Shown: positions 12,338 through 24,282, counted from the first letter of the stretch. The stretch: DNA of 61,070 nucleotides from Eimeria necatrix (GCF_000499385.1 NW_013654873.1:12501-73570); one strand, 5' to 3'. Notes: generated from the letters alone by a model not told the origin. Numbers and translations: made by a program.

Positions 12338-13306
12338 TGCTGCCTCGCGAAACGCCGCAGCAGCAGCAGCAGCACAGATCCCTTCGCTGCTTCCAGCAAA
12401 CGCCAAATGCTGCAGCGAGGTCCCTGTAGAGCCCGTCGGCAGGGGTTACTCTAAACTGCTGCTGCTGCTGCTGCTGCTGTTGCTGCTGCAGCGGCACCAG
12501 CTGTCGCCGCTGCAGCATTCAGACTAGCTGTTACCAATTTGCTGGCAATTCTTTTGGGCTTTCCAACATGGTTCTAAAGGCGGAGCAAGTTGCTGCTGCT
12601 GCTGCTGCTGCTGCGACTGTTTGGCCAAAGGCAGCAGCAGCAGCAGAAGACATCCGAAATGTCTCTAGTCCCGCCGCTTCTAAGAACACTTGAAGCCTCT
12701 GCAGCACTCCTGCTGCTGCTGCTGCTGCTGCTGCTCTGCTGCTGCAGCTTTAGTGCTGCACGGAGCTGTAAAACCAGTCCCGAAAATTCAAATGACTAGT
12801 AACGCCGCTGCTGCTGCTGTTGCTGCAGCTGCTGCTGCTGCAGCTGCTGTTGCTGCTGCTGCTGAAACAAAAGCGACACCTCAAATCTCGCCAAAGCCAA
12901 CGAAAAGGAAAGCGCAGCTCTTCTCCTGCTGCAGCAGCAGCAGCAAAAGCTGTTGCTGCTGCTGCTGCAAAGCCACAAGAGAGGGCCGCGAAAAAACGGC
13001 GAGCGTCAAACAGATGCCTCCCAAGAGACACCAGCAGCAACTGTTGCTGCTCTTGCTGCTGCTGCTGCTGCTTCGGCAGCAAAATCAGCAGCTGCAAGAA
13101 GAGACAAATACTCCAAAACAATAAAAGAACCTCTATTGGCAGCGGCGGCACTGCTGCTGCCGCTGCTGCTGCTGCTACCGCTGCTGCAGCTGCTACGGTC
13201 TCCAGTGGACGCGTAGAAAGAGGGCTGCTGCTTACGCCCCGGAAGCTGCTGCTGCTGCTGCTGCTGCTGCAGCAGCAACAAGGGCAGCAGCAGCAAAGCA
13301 GCACAG
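11881..13306. other. No confident gene; CAG/CTG-rich interval
   Basis: Triplet tracts lie in both orientations, including a long pure (CTG)n at about 12287-12335. Several open frames exist on both strands but each is mostly triplet repeat. It separates the giant plus gene from the 3' end of the minus-strand ApiAP2 gene, so the two appear convergent. Confidence 0.5.
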
Positions 13307-13409
13307 CTACACCGGAACGCGGTGCTTCTTGCTTCTGCTAGATAAGAGAGCAGCAGCTTCTGATGGTAAATCCCCGAAGTCCTGGTGCATCTCTGTGTCT
13401 TCCGGTGTT

Positions 13410-13440
<31 letters not shown>

Positions 13441-14126
13441 TCTGCTGCTGCTGCTGGTGGTCCTGCAAAAATTGTTGCTGCACTTCTCGTAGCTGCAGAA
13501 CAGCGTCTCGCAGCCTCGCAGTTTCTTCGTCCTGCGGCTGCTGTTGCTGTTGCTGCTGCTGCTGCGGCACCCCGCCAGAAGCGCCAGTGGCAGCAGCAGC
13601 AGCAGCTGCTGCTGCTGCTGCTGCTGCTGCTGCACCCTCCGGCTGCCCCGGGGAAGAGACAGCGCCCAGCGACTGCAGCAGCTCCTGCAAGCAGGGCAGC
13701 AAAGAAGGTGCAGCAGGATCTTGCTGCTGCTGCTGCTGCTGCCGCGGGTCTTCCGGGCGCGTGCCGCTGCTGCCGTCGTTCTGACCTTGCAGCTGCTGCA
13801 GCAGCTGCTGCAGCCGTTGCTGCACCTGCTGCTGCAGCTCTAATGGCGAGCAGACGCCTGCTGCATCGCCAGACACCAGCTGCTGCTGCAGCGGCACTTC
13901 GCGGGGGCGAGGGACGTCTTGCTGCTGCTGCCCGCCTGCTGCAGCCCCCCGCCGTTTGCTGCTGCTGCCGCTGCTGCTGCTGCCAGTCATGCCATTGCTG
14001 CTGCTGCTGCTCTTGCCCTGCGTTCCCAGAGAAGCCAGCAGCGAGGCCACAGCAGTGAAGGGCGACTCATTGCCGTTCTGCTGCAGCATGGGTGCGTCTG
14101 CTGCTGCTGCAGCAGTCTGCTGCCTG

Positions 14127-14167
<41 letters not shown>

Positions 14168-14268
14168 TCCTCCAATTGTGCTGCAGCAGCGCTTGCGGAA
14201 GGCGCTCGGGGACATGTAGCCTGTCCTCGAGCCTCCCCTGCCTCTGTTGGGTCCATCGAGCAGCAACA

Positions 14269-14306
<38 letters not shown>

Positions 14307-15107
14307 TGCTCCTCTTGCTGCCTCTCCAGCTTGCACAGGGAAGAGCCGCAGGCTTCCCCCGAAGTGCTGCAGCAGCAGGCGCTGCTGCTGCTGCAGCAGC
14401 CCGACCTGCTGCTGTTGCCTCCCGGCGTGCTGCTGCTGCTCGGGGTGAGGACGCTGCTGCTGCTGCCGTCAGCTATGCAGCCTGCAGCAGCAAGCAAAAA
14501 GGTGGTGGCGAACTGCTGCTGGTGCAGCTGCTGCAGCTGCTGCAGCTGCTGCAGCCGCTGCAGCTGCTCCAGCTGCAGCGCGTAGCCCGCAGTTTCCGCC
14601 TGAGACATGAGAGTGTCCCCGGAGCGCTGCCGCTGCTGCTGCGCTGTTGCTGCTGCTGTTGCGGAGGAGTGCATCTGCAGCAGCAGCAGCTGCTGCATGA
14701 CCTGCTGCTGCGCCAGCATCACAGCAGCAGCAGCAGCAGCAGAGTGAAACAAAGACATGCCTTTCTTCAGGTTGTCTTCTGGCCGCAGCGCCTCCTCATC
14801 CACAGCAGCAGCAGACAGCAGCGGCGGCAGCGGTGCTGCTGCTGCTGCTGCTGCTGTTGCTGCCAGCAGCCCCGTGGGCGTGGTTGCTGCAGTGCCGTTC
14901 GCGACGCTGACAGCCCCGCTGCTCTTGCTGCTGCTGCCTGCTGCCCCCACAGCTGCTGCTGCTGCTGCTGCTGCTGCTTCCTGCTGCTGCCGCTGGCTGC
15001 GCAGCAAATCCAACTCCATGTCTTTCCGCGCCTGCAGCGCCTTCTCCCTCGCCCTCTCGAAGCCGTAAAGCTTTGATGAAAAATACTTCTTCAGGATCTT
15101 GCCTCCT

Positions 15108-15145
<38 letters not shown>

Positions 15146-15418
15146 TGCAGCAGCAGCAGCAGCAGGGGCGGGCCATGCAGCTCCGCGGGGAAGCACAGAC
15201 GAGAGCAGACGCTGCAAAGTTGCCCCTGGCTTTTACTCAGAACAGCAACAGCAGCAGCAGCCGCGAGAGCAGCAGCAGCAGCAAGAGCAGCAGCAGCAGC
15301 AAGAGCAGCAGCAGCAGCAAGAGCCTTACCGACGTGCAGACGCGCTACCCAGGAGTTGTCATAGCGGCTAAAGTGAACGCCCAGCTGGCGCAGCTGATTA
15401 TCTGAAGGCTGCTGCTGC

Positions 15419-15455
<37 letters not shown>

Positions 15456-15595
15456 GGTCGCCGCGCAGCGGCAGCCAGTCATCTGGCCTGGAAGTGCTCC
15501 GCTCTCTGGCTTGGTTGCGCAGCAGCAGCTCCTCCTGCTGCTGCTTGATGGCGGGGAGGCCAGCGGCGCTGCTGCTGCTGCTGCCGAGGCTGCTG

Positions 15596-15626
<31 letters not shown>

Positions 15627-16368
15627 GGTCCGCGGCGCCAGCAGCAGCAGCTGCTGCAGCGTCGAGGGCGTGCGGGTCCAGGGAAGAGGAGCGCCTGCTC
15701 CTGGCCTGCTGCTGGTTGGCGCGCTTGTGGTGCTTGCTGCTGCTGCTGCTGCCGAGGCTGCTGCAGACCTGCTGCTGCTGCTGCTGCTCTGCTGCGTCCC
15801 GCCGCGCCAGCTGCCGCTTCGGGCGAGTTGAAGTGCGAGTGCTGCGGGCCAAAGAGCCGCTGCTGCCTTCAGAAGCAGCAGAAGGGGAGCAGCGGGAGGA
15901 AGCAGCAGCAGCAGGAGAAGCAGGGCCTGCCTGGAGTCCCAGGGGCCTGCGGGCGAGGAGCCTGCTGCTGCTGCTGCTGCTGCTGTGCTGCTGCAGCAGG
16001 AAGTCGTCGTCCTCCATCTCCACCGCCGCTGCTGCTGCCACCTCCGAGGCCGAGGGGCTGCTCACCGGCTGGCTGGTCGTGCTGCAGCTCTTGCTGCTGC
16101 CTGCTGCTGCGCTGCTGCCCTCGCTGCTGCGCATGCTGCAGAGGGGCACTGAGAATGCTGCTGCTGGCCTTGCTGCTGCAGCACGGCCCTGCTGCAGCCG
16201 CTTCACAGCCTCCGAGGGGACCCCCACAGCTGCCCCATCTGCTGACCACTCCGCCAGGGGGCCCCCCTGCTGCTGCTCCGTTGCTGCTGATGAGACAGGG
16301 AGCTCCTGCAGCAGCAGCTGCTGCAGCTGCTGCGCGGCACAAGGAGTCGGGTCTGCTGCAGCAGCCAT
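13307..16368 (-). CDS. ApiAP2 family DNA-binding protein, AP2 domain split by an intron
   Basis: Probable sequence-specific transcription factor of the apicomplexan AP2 family, acting in the nucleus. Two exons: 16368-15330 (ATG at 16368) and 15105-13307 (TAG). The donor is GTC G|GTAAGG and the acceptor CTGCTGCAG|GAGGC; phase 1 agrees and the product is 945 aa. The AP2 domain spans about residues 329-376. Exon 1 supplies LGVHFSRYDNSWVARLHVG (three-strand sheet with its Trp). Exon 2 supplies GKILKKYFSSKLYGF followed by ERAREKALQARK (the helix), with the expected KKYF...YGF...A..A pattern. The rest is Gln, Ala and Ser runs, with an acidic EMEDDD patch in the N-terminal half. A single AP2 domain is seen and no second one was found. 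More upstream 5' exons are possible, since ATG 16368 is simply the first good in-frame start. It is transcribed away from the uL14 gene. Confidence 0.9.
15106..15329 (-). other. CTG-rich intron inside the AP2 domain
   Basis: This 224-base intron reads (on the minus strand) GTAAGG, then CTCTTGCTGCTGCTG-type repeats, then a long CTG run ending in the CAG acceptor. Removing it joins the two halves of a canonical AP2 domain in frame, which is strong internal proof of the splice. Confidence 0.88.
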
Positions 16369-17515
16369 CGTGCTCAGAGAAGGGCTGCTGCTGCTCTTCT
16401 GTTGTTTGGCCGCTGCTACTCCTGTGCCGCTGCTGCTGCTGCTGCTGTAGGCGGGCGGGTGCACGGCGTGCCGCAGCAACGGCAGCAGCAGCAGCAGAGG
16501 GCAGCAAATCAGAAACGACGCAGCAGCAAGTAAGGGTTTGATGCGGCAGCAGTGATGCAGAAGAAGACCAGCGGACTGCTGCTGCTGCTGCCCCGGCCTG
16601 CTGTGCTGCGGGGAGATGGGATCGCCTGCTGCTGCAGCAGGGCGCGGCAGCAGCAGCAGCAGCCTAGCAGCAAACCTGCTGCTATGGCAGATAAACAAAC
16701 ATAAGAGTCTATAATGGGGAGAAACGCAAGAACTGCAGCAGCGAAATGGCAGCACCTGCTGCCGCTGCTGCTGCTGCTGCTGCACTTCGATGTTGCGGTG
16801 CGACTGCAGCAGAACAGGGGTAGGAGCTCCACCAGCAGTCACAGTGTGCAGCAGCAGCAGCAGCAGCAGCGCTGCATAGCAGCAGCTCTTACATGAAAAC
16901 AAAAGAAACTCTTATTCTTTGTTGCGGCGGCTGCCGCGGGGGAATAACGGACGCAGACTGTATTGCTGCTGCGGCTGCTGCTGCTGCTGCTACGGCAGCA
17001 GTAGCAGCAGCAGCAGCAACAGACCACTAGCAACTGCTGCAGCAGCCGGGGCGGGGCGCCAAGCGGCAGCTGCTACGACGCGCTGAAGGACTTTTAAAAT
17101 AATAATGTAATAATCAAAAGACGTTTCAATTCTCTTTTTGATCATCCCTTTTCAGGATTTTCTCTCGCTGCAGCAGCAGCAGCAGCAGCAGCGCGTTGTT
17201 GCTGGTGCTGCTCCTTTGGCTGCTGCTGCGGCATTTGGGGTTTGGCAGACATGCAGCAGCTGCTGAGCAAACTGGGGCCTCTCCAGCGCTTCTTCATCTT
17301 CAGCAGCAGCAGCAAATCTTGTCTCTGCAGCAGCGACTGCAGCTGCGGCTCCTGCAGCAGCAGCAGCAGCGCGGCAGCAGCACCACCCCACCGCAGCCTG
17401 AAGGGCTTCCCGCTGGTCCTCTGAGTCTTCACAGCCACTTCTAGGCGCGCAGCAGCAGCCGAGCAGGTCATTGCGTTGTCTGCTGCAGCAGACTTCAAGG
17501 GCAGCGCCCACGGGT

Positions 17516-17554
<39 letters not shown>

Positions 17555-17676
17555 GCTCCGGGCCGTTCTTCCTGGTCGCGCTGCCGCTGCAGCGGCGGCG
17601 GCTCTCCAGCTGCTGCGCAGCAGCCCCAGCTTCTCTCCGGCGGCAGCCAGAGCCGCAGCAGGCCGCCGCCGCCCCT

Positions 17677-17709
<33 letters not shown>
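16369..17709. other. Intergenic region between divergent ApiAP2 and uL14 genes
   Basis: Holds CAG/CTG tracts and a short AT-rich stretch at about 17090-17140 (AATAATAATGTAATAATC), the only repeat-poor part. No core promoter motif can be named. If transcription is divergent, the 5' regulatory sequence of both genes lies here. Confidence 0.5.
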
Positions 17710-17710
<1 letters not shown>

Positions 17711-17875
17711 TGAGTTTGCTGCGGCTGTCTGCCCCGCTGCGGGGCCTCCAGAAGCAATCCATGGTCCGCTGCTGCGATGGCTCGGGGGCCCTCAAGGCCT
17801 GCATTATAGGCCTGGGCAATTACAGGCACGGGGGGGGGGCCCCCGGGGCCCGCGTGCGGCTGTCAGTGCGGGACC

Positions 17876-17920
<45 letters not shown>

Positions 17921-18105
17921 TGCCCCTCGGGCTCATTGTCCGCGCCAAAAAGGAAAAAAGAAGAAAAGATGGCTCTTATATTTCCTTCGGAGATAATGCA
18001 TGCATTCTCATTGCCAACAACAAGCTGCTGCAGGGGCCCATCAAGGGGCCCCTCCCCTTCGACATTTCCCACAACTCCAAACTCCTGGCAGAGGTCATAC
18101 TTTAG
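17710..18105 (+). CDS. MRPL14: Large-subunit ribosomal protein uL14, organellar (probably mitochondrial)
   Basis: Structural protein of the large ribosomal subunit at the subunit interface. Single exon, 131 aa, ATG 17710 immediately after a CAG tract, TAG at 18103-18105. The uL14 pattern is clear: SMVRCCDGSGALKACIIGLG near the N-terminus, then RLSVRD, then IVRAKKEKRRKDGSYISF and GDNACILI, ending KLLAEVIL, which matches the bacterial-type C-terminal strand. About 17 extra N-terminal residues rich in Leu/Arg/Ser suggest an organelle-targeting leader. Bacterial-like features argue against the cytosolic paralogue. Thirteen Gln (residues 57-69) sit where other uL14 proteins have the loop before the second beta-barrel strand. 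Apicoplast targeting cannot be excluded, but there is no obvious signal peptide. Confidence 0.92.
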
Positions 18106-18590
18106 GGGCCCCCAGGGGGCCCCCAGGGGCCCCCAGGGGGCCCCAGGGGGGCCCCAGGGGGCCCCAGGGGGGCCCCAGGGGGCCCCAGGGGGGCCCCAGG
18201 GGGGCCCCCATGGGGGGCACCCCTCAGGGGGGCCCCCCTGAGGGCCCCCAGTGGCCCCTTGTACCCGGGGCCCCACCCCGGGGGCCCCCATCAGGGGGGG
18301 CCCCTGTGGCCCCTCTTATGAGGGGCCCCTGTCTAGGGGCCCCCCAACAGGGGCCCCTTATTGTTCTCGTCGGGGGCCCCTCATCGGGGGCCCCCTGAGA
18401 GGGTACAGGGGCCCCCTGAGAGGGTACAGGGGCCCCTGGGCAGGGGCCCCCTTGTAAAGATTGCACAGCGGGGGGCCCCCAAGCGAAGGGCCCCAGGGGG
18501 GGCCCCATGCTGGGTGCTCTAGGGGGGCCCCTGGGGGCCCCCCTGGGGGCCCCTGGGGGCCCCTGGGGGCCCCCGGCAGCGGACAGCCAC
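18106..18590. repeat. GGGGCCCC-rich array downstream of uL14
   Basis: Starts at the uL14 stop codon. Runs of CCCCAGGGGG and GGGGCCCC palindromes repeat at roughly 8-20 base intervals, with period drift. The frame after the stop is open in several frames only because the array lacks stops; no coding evidence. Confidence 0.9.
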
Positions 18591-18661
18591 AGCGGTCTTC
18601 CATTTCGGACTCACTAGTTTGCTGCTGCGGCTGCTGCAGCAGCAAACAGCATGTGCTTTTC

Positions 18662-18875
18662 TTTGCTGCAGCTGCTGCAGCAGAGTCTGTTTTTTGCTGC
18701 AGCTGCTGCAGCAGACTGTTTTTTGCTGCAGCTGCTGCGGCAGACTCTGCTTTTTGCTGCAAATGCTGCAGCAGACTCTGTTCTTTGCCGCAGCTGCTGC
18801 AGCAGACTTTGCTTTTTGCTGCAACTGCTGCAGCAAACTGCTTCTTGCTGCAGCAGCTGCAGCACAAGCTAGTCT
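18662..18875. repeat. About 31-base minisatellite, some 7 degenerate units
   Basis: Each unit reads TTGCTGCAGCTGCTGCAGCA followed by GACTCTGCTTT, with point changes (e.g. CTGCAAATG, CCGCAG). Each unit contains nested CTGCAG palindromes. No gene evident. Confidence 0.8.
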
Positions 18876-18912
18876 TTGCAGCAGCAGCTGTAGTATGTGT
18901 GACAGTTTTTTA

Positions 18913-18928
18913 AGGTGTACATACACCT
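18913..18928. promoter_or_regulatory. GGTGTACATACACC palindrome-like site
   Basis: AGGTGTACATACACCT has 7-base arms around a 2-base centre. It is one of a recurrent set of GGTGT....ACACC sites in this window (see findings). Function unknown. Confidence 0.5.
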
Positions 18929-19084
18929 CATTTCTTATACTCCATGTGGCGCCCCGCAGGGCCCCTTACAGACCCTTTTTTAGGGTTTAGGGTTTAGGGT
19001 TTAGACTGACTTCAGTATAAAAGGCAGAAGTAGCAGCAGCAGTAGTAGCAGCGCCAGTGGCATCAGCAGCACCAGTAGCAGTAC

Positions 19085-19115
<31 letters not shown>

Positions 19116-19199
19116 AGCAGCAGCAACAGCAGCAGCAACTGCAGCAAATCTAGCGGGTAGGATATGAAAGATGGTACAGCTGCGGTTTCTAAGCTGCCT

Positions 19200-19905
19200 G
19201 TCAGGCCCTCCAAAACCCCAAAGGAGCCCTCGGGGGCCCCACAGGGGCCCCCTGAGGGGCCCCCACAGGGGCCCCCTGAGGGGCCCCCTGAGGGGCCTCA
19301 AGGGGCCCCCGAATGGCCAAAAAGGGCCCCTTAGAGGGTCCAAAGAGGGCCCCTGGGGTCTTATAAAGGGACCCTCTGGGGGCCCCAAAAGGGGCCCCCT
19401 GGGGCCCCCAGAGGGGCCCCTTGCAAGCTTAAAGAGATGCGCCCTAGGGGCCCCCAAAAGGCCCTGAAAAGGCCCTTAGAGGGGCCCCTAAGAGGCGCCT
19501 TGGGGCCTCAGAAGGGGCCCCTGGGGGCCCTAAAATGGCCCTCTAAGCTCCCAGGGGCCCCCAAAGTGGCCCTCTGAAGCCCTAGGAGCCCCTGGGGCCC
19601 CCTTGGGGGGCCCCAGGGGCCCTCCGGAGGAGCCCCTGAGGGGCTTCCGGGGCCCCGGGGGCCCTCAGGGGCCCCCCGGGGCCCCTTCCGGGGCCCCTGG
19701 GGCCCCCGGGAGGGGCCCCTGGGGCCCCCGGGAGGGGCCCCTGGGGCCTCGAAGGGGGCCCCTGGGGCCTCGGAGGGGGCCCCAGGGGCCTCGGAGGGGG
19801 CCCCAGGGGCCTCGGTAAACGCATGCAATCGGCCAGAAAGCCCCAAGGGGGGCCCCCAAGAACCTCAGAAGGGCCCCGCTGCTTGCAGGGGGCCCCCGCA
19901 GTCAG
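19200..19905. repeat. GGGGCCCC-rich array
   Basis: About 700 bases of GGGGCCCC palindromes separated by short A/T-containing linkers. A CAG tract at about 19030-19145 and a small TTTAGGG block at 18979-19003 precede it. No gene supported. Confidence 0.9.
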
Positions 19906-19919
19906 AGCAGCAGCAGCAG

Positions 19920-20306
19920 CTAAGGACCAAAGAAGCTGCTGAGGCCCTTGGAGGCCCCCTTACTGGGGGCCTTTTGATTCCAAGGCTCTCTGCTGCGGGC
20001 ACAGCGTCTACGTGGCTGCTGCTGCTGCTGCTGCTGCTGCCGCTGCTGCTGCTGCTGCTGCTGGTTTGCTGCTGAACTTGCAGTTGTTTGGGTGGTCACG
20101 GCAAGGGCCTCTGCGGGGCCGTTGTGCTCCTGCTGGTTTTTGCTGCTGCTGCGGGTTGAGAGGTCGGCTGTGCTGCTGCTGCTGCTGCTGCTGCTGTTGC
20201 TGCTGCTACTTCGCACATGCTCCTGGGAGCCTTCCTGCTCAGCTGGGCCCGCAGACGCTGCAGTAGCAGCAGCAGCTGCCACTGTTGGCACAGAGCTGTG
20301 AGGCGC

Positions 20307-20340
<34 letters not shown>

Positions 20341-20436
20341 CCTGCTGCAACGGCGGAGAGCCGTAGCAGCCGCCGCTGCTGCTGCTGCAGCTTAGCCCCG
20401 GCTGCTTCTGAGCTCACCTTGTGAAGACTTTGCTGC

Positions 20437-20486
<50 letters not shown>

Positions 20487-20584
20487 CGGCACTGAGCCGT
20501 CCTTTGTAGATGCGGTGGTGGGAGCATACCGAGGGCCCTCAAAAGCTCTCATTTCCTTTGCTGCAGACTCAAAAGGCCGCCCAT

Positions 20585-20616
<32 letters not shown>

Positions 20617-20717
20617 AAGGTCTTCTTCGATAGAGAGCGGCACCGGGCGTTTGCAGGGCGAGCGTCCTTCGACTTAGGGGCGATTTGGGACAGCAGCTGC
20701 AGCTGCTGCTGCTGCGT

Positions 20718-20756
<39 letters not shown>

Positions 20757-20976
20757 CAGTGGCTGCTGCATTGAGGCCCTCCGTAGCCTCACTCTACGGG
20801 CCTCAGCCAAGCGGCCCGCCAGAGCTTTTGGACAAGCATCTTCGAATTCTTCAGACTGCTGCTGCAGCTGCTGCTGCTGCTGCTGCTGCCGCTTCTGCTG
20901 CTGCTGCGGCTGCTGTCCATCCTGTTTCACGTTCGCCGCGTCTGCGTGGTTACTTGCAGCAACGATCCTTGCGCCA

Positions 20977-21021
<45 letters not shown>

Positions 21022-21141
21022 CCCCGTGAGCGTCCTTCAGCCTGTCGTGCCGAAACAGGGCCACGATCTCCTGCATCTGCGTGCTGCTGCTGCCGCCGGT
21101 GCCGCTGCTGCTCTTGCTGCGGCTGCTGCTGCCGCTGCTGC

Positions 21142-21189
<48 letters not shown>

Positions 21190-21289
21190 NNNNNNNNNNN
21201 NNNNNNNNNNNNNNNNNNNNNNNNNNNNNNNNNNNNNNNNNNNNNNNNNNNNNNNNNNNNNNNNNNNNNNNNNNNNNNNNNNNNNNNNN

Positions 21290-21336
<47 letters not shown>

Positions 21337-21471
21337 GACAAGGCCAAAGCAGTGCAAACGCGGGCAGTGAACAGCGCCTGGTTGCAGCGGACAACTCTGG
21401 AAGAAAGAGGCACAACAGGTCTTCTGCCATCGAAGAGGCGTTCTGCGCTGCAGTTGCTGCTGTCGCCCCCG

Positions 21472-21510
<39 letters not shown>

Positions 21511-22382
21511 AGGTTGACGCTGCGGCCGCTGCTGCGGCTGCTCGTTGTGCTGAACTGCTGCGCAGCACACACGCGGCTCTGCTGCTCATCTTGCTCGTCG
21601 CGCTGCAGCTTGCTGAGGTCTAGCTGCGGCACGCAGGCCGGCCGCAGCAGCTGTTTCAACTGCTGCTGCTGCTGCTGCTGCCGCTGTTCAGGTTGCTGCT
21701 GCTGCTGCGGCTGCCGTTTCTTCGGCTGCCGCTGCTGCTGCTGCTGCCGCTCTTCCCGCTGCTGCTGCTGCTGCTGCTGCCCGGCGTCTTTCCGGCTACC
21801 CCTGCGGCCCTCCTCACGGCGCGCAGCAGCGCCACCAGAGTCAATACTCGGCGCTGCAGCAGCAACAGCAGGAGCAGCAGCAGGAACAGCAGCAGGAACA
21901 GCAGCAGGAGCAGCAGCAGGAGCAGCAGCAGGAACAGCAGGTAAGCCCTTTTCAAGTGCCAACACTCCAGGCGCCTTGAAGGCTTTGCGGGCAACGCGTG
22001 GGCCTGCTTGCTCGTGCCTTTTGCTGCTGCTGCAGTCGCTGCTGCTGCTGGCACTCTTATTGCTGACGAAGGCAGGCTTGCTGCTGCTGCTGCTTCTGCA
22101 GGGGGCAGCAGCAAGTGGGGCCCCACGAGGGGGCCTTCCTGCTGTTCCTGAGGCCCGTGAGGGGCCCCTCACTTGGGTGGGGGACTTTCTCTCGCGTGAG
22201 TGGCGGCCTCCCAGTGCTGCTGCTGCATTTGCTGCTGCTGCTGCTGCTGTTGCTGCTGTTGCTGCTGCTGCTGTTGCTGCTGCTGCCTCGCGGCGGCGCA
22301 CACAAGTGCTCACTGTGCGGTGGCCATACAGCCGACTCGCGAAGTCCTTACCGAAGTACGCTCCAGCAGCGCTTGCAGCAGG

Positions 22383-22414
<32 letters not shown>

Positions 22415-22757
22415 GCAGCGCTGCTGCTGTTGCTGCTGCTGATGGCATTGCTGCTGTTGCTGCTGCTGCGGCTACTGTTGCCTGAGGGTCAGCAGACGCT
22501 GCTGCGTTTTCATAGACTGGGGCGGAAGAGGGGTTCCTGTCATCAGCTGCGCTCCTTGCTGCTGCTGATGCTGCTGTTGCTGCTGCTGTTGCTGTTGCTG
22601 GTGTTGCTGGTGTTGCTGGTGTTGCTGCTGCTGTTGTTGCTGCTTGTGTTGTTGCTGCTGTTGCTGCTGCTGCTGCTGCGTGGCTTCGCGGTCGTTGCTG
22701 CGAACGGCTGCTGTGAAGCTGGCGGAAGCTGCGTCGGGATGATAAGGCCACTGAGCA

Positions 22758-22810
<53 letters not shown>

Positions 22811-22955
22811 CAAACTCATTTCGAATAAACAACCCTTTCATGTGGTGGCAGTGCAGAGCTACAAAACTGATGCTGCTGCTCTTTCTGCTGCTGTTGCTGC
22901 TGCTGCTGCTGTTGCGTACCGCCGTCTCGTGCCCACGCCGCAAGAAGCTTCCCCT

Positions 22956-22988
<33 letters not shown>

Positions 22989-23054
22989 TTTCTTTAAACA
23001 GTTCACTTTGTGGTTTCCTTTTAGGTTTCGGCGCGGCCCCGTAGGGCTCCACAT
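19920..23054 (-). CDS. Unidentified low-complexity, basic Gln/Ala/Ser-rich protein (gene model uncertain)
   Basis: A minus-strand frame stays open for 3.1 kb, including a 100-N gap, and ends in TAG at 19920-19922. Non-repeat islands have natural composition: FVSNKSASSSS, AGRLAEARRVRLRRASMQQ, EMRAFEGPRYAPTT and a C-terminal REPWNQKAPSKG. Sense-strand CTG tracts near 22960 and 22770 followed by CAG acceptors suggest introns in the 5' part, so the true N-terminal part differs from the single open frame; a Pro/Lys-rich alternative (YGAAPKPKRKPQ) begins near 23049. No domain recognised. It may be the 3' portion of the same gene as 25140-23300. The gap makes the central frame unsafe. Confidence 0.42.
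21190..21289. other. Assembly gap (100 N) inside a CTG tract
   Basis: Exactly 100 N flanked by pure (CTG)n on both sides, so a placeholder of unknown true size. It falls in a Gln run of the minus-strand frame. Confidence 0.98.
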
Positions 23055-23300
23055 TGAGGGTTTAGGGTTTGAGATGACGAGGGTTTAGGGTTTGAGGCTG
23101 CTAGGGTTTAGGGTTTGAGCTAGCCGGGGTTTCGCGGTTGAGATTGCTAGGGTTTGGGGTTTGAGCCAGCAAGGGTTTAGGGTTTGGCCTTCAAGGGTTT
23201 AGGGCTTGAAGTAGCTAGGGTTTCGGGCTTCAGCTAGCTAGGGTTTAGGGCTTGGAGCTGCTAGGGTTTAGGGTTTAGGGTTTAGGGTTTAGGGCTTACG
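23054..23300. repeat. Telomere-like block with higher-order spacing, probably intronic
   Basis: AGGGTTTAGGGTTT units separated by short variable linkers such as GAGCTAGC, GCTGCT and GAAGTAGCTA, ending in pure TTTAGGG. On the minus strand it begins with GCCC|GTAAGC, a good donor, at 23299. Confidence 0.85.
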
Positions 23301-23397
23301 GGCCTCCACCGCCGCTTCCGCTCTATGCGGCGCTCTAGCCGCTGCCGCAAAGCAGCAACTCTCCCTGTGGGCAGCTGCGCCACCGAGGCCGTAGGCT

Positions 23398-23445
<48 letters not shown>

Positions 23446-23929
23446 GCGACAGGGGGGTTTTCAAGGACACAGCACAGGTTAAGCTGCAAAATCCTGGAGC
23501 GTTTCGTACGCGGGGTTTAGGGTTTAGGGTGTAGGGTTTAGGGTTTAGGGTGTAGGGTTTAGGGTTTAGGGTTTAGGGTTTACTCGTCGCCGCCGCCTCT
23601 CTTTCCGGTCGCTGCTGCTGTCTTCAGAATCTAAACGAAACGTTGAAGGGCCAGGGGCCCCCGGAGGCCCCTGGGGGCCCCCTGGGGGCCCCAGGGGGCC
23701 CCCTGGGGGCCCCTGGGGGGCCCCCTGGGGCCCCTGGGGGGCCCCCTGGGGCCCCTGGGGGGCCCCTGGGGGCCCCTGGGGGGCCCCTGGGGGCCCCTGG
23801 GGGGCCCCTGGGGGCCCCTGGGGGGCCCCCGGTGGGTCCGGAGCTGCTGGGGGCCCCCGGAGCCCTTGGGAACTTGTATTGGAGCGCGAGGGGCCTAGAG
23901 AGGCTCTGCTGCTCCAGTCTGTCACTGTA

Positions 23930-23973
<44 letters not shown>

Positions 23974-24100
23974 GGGGGCGTCTAGTGTCTCAGCGAGAGA
24001 TGGGACCGTTGTGTTGGTGCTGCTGCTCAGCCTCGTGCTGGTGTCTCCCACAGCAACGCTGCTGCTGCGCTGCTGCTGCTGCTGCTTCGGAAGTGCAATG

Positions 24101-24135
<35 letters not shown>

Positions 24136-24248
24136 GAGTCCGGCGTCTCCCTGGCAGCCACTTGTGGCGCCGGACGCTGCTTCCCCTGCAGGGCCGTGTG
24201 CAACTGAATTTGCTGCTGCTGCTGTTTCCGCTGCTGCTGCCGCAGTTC

Positions 24249-24282
<34 letters not shown>

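Noticed and set aside
22320..22370. Second AP2 domain: KDFASRLYG on the minus strand resembles the AP2 KKYFSSKLYG core
   Set aside because: No preceding Trp-containing sheet and no following helix with the Ala pattern. GTAAGG in the same place may simply be a splice donor.
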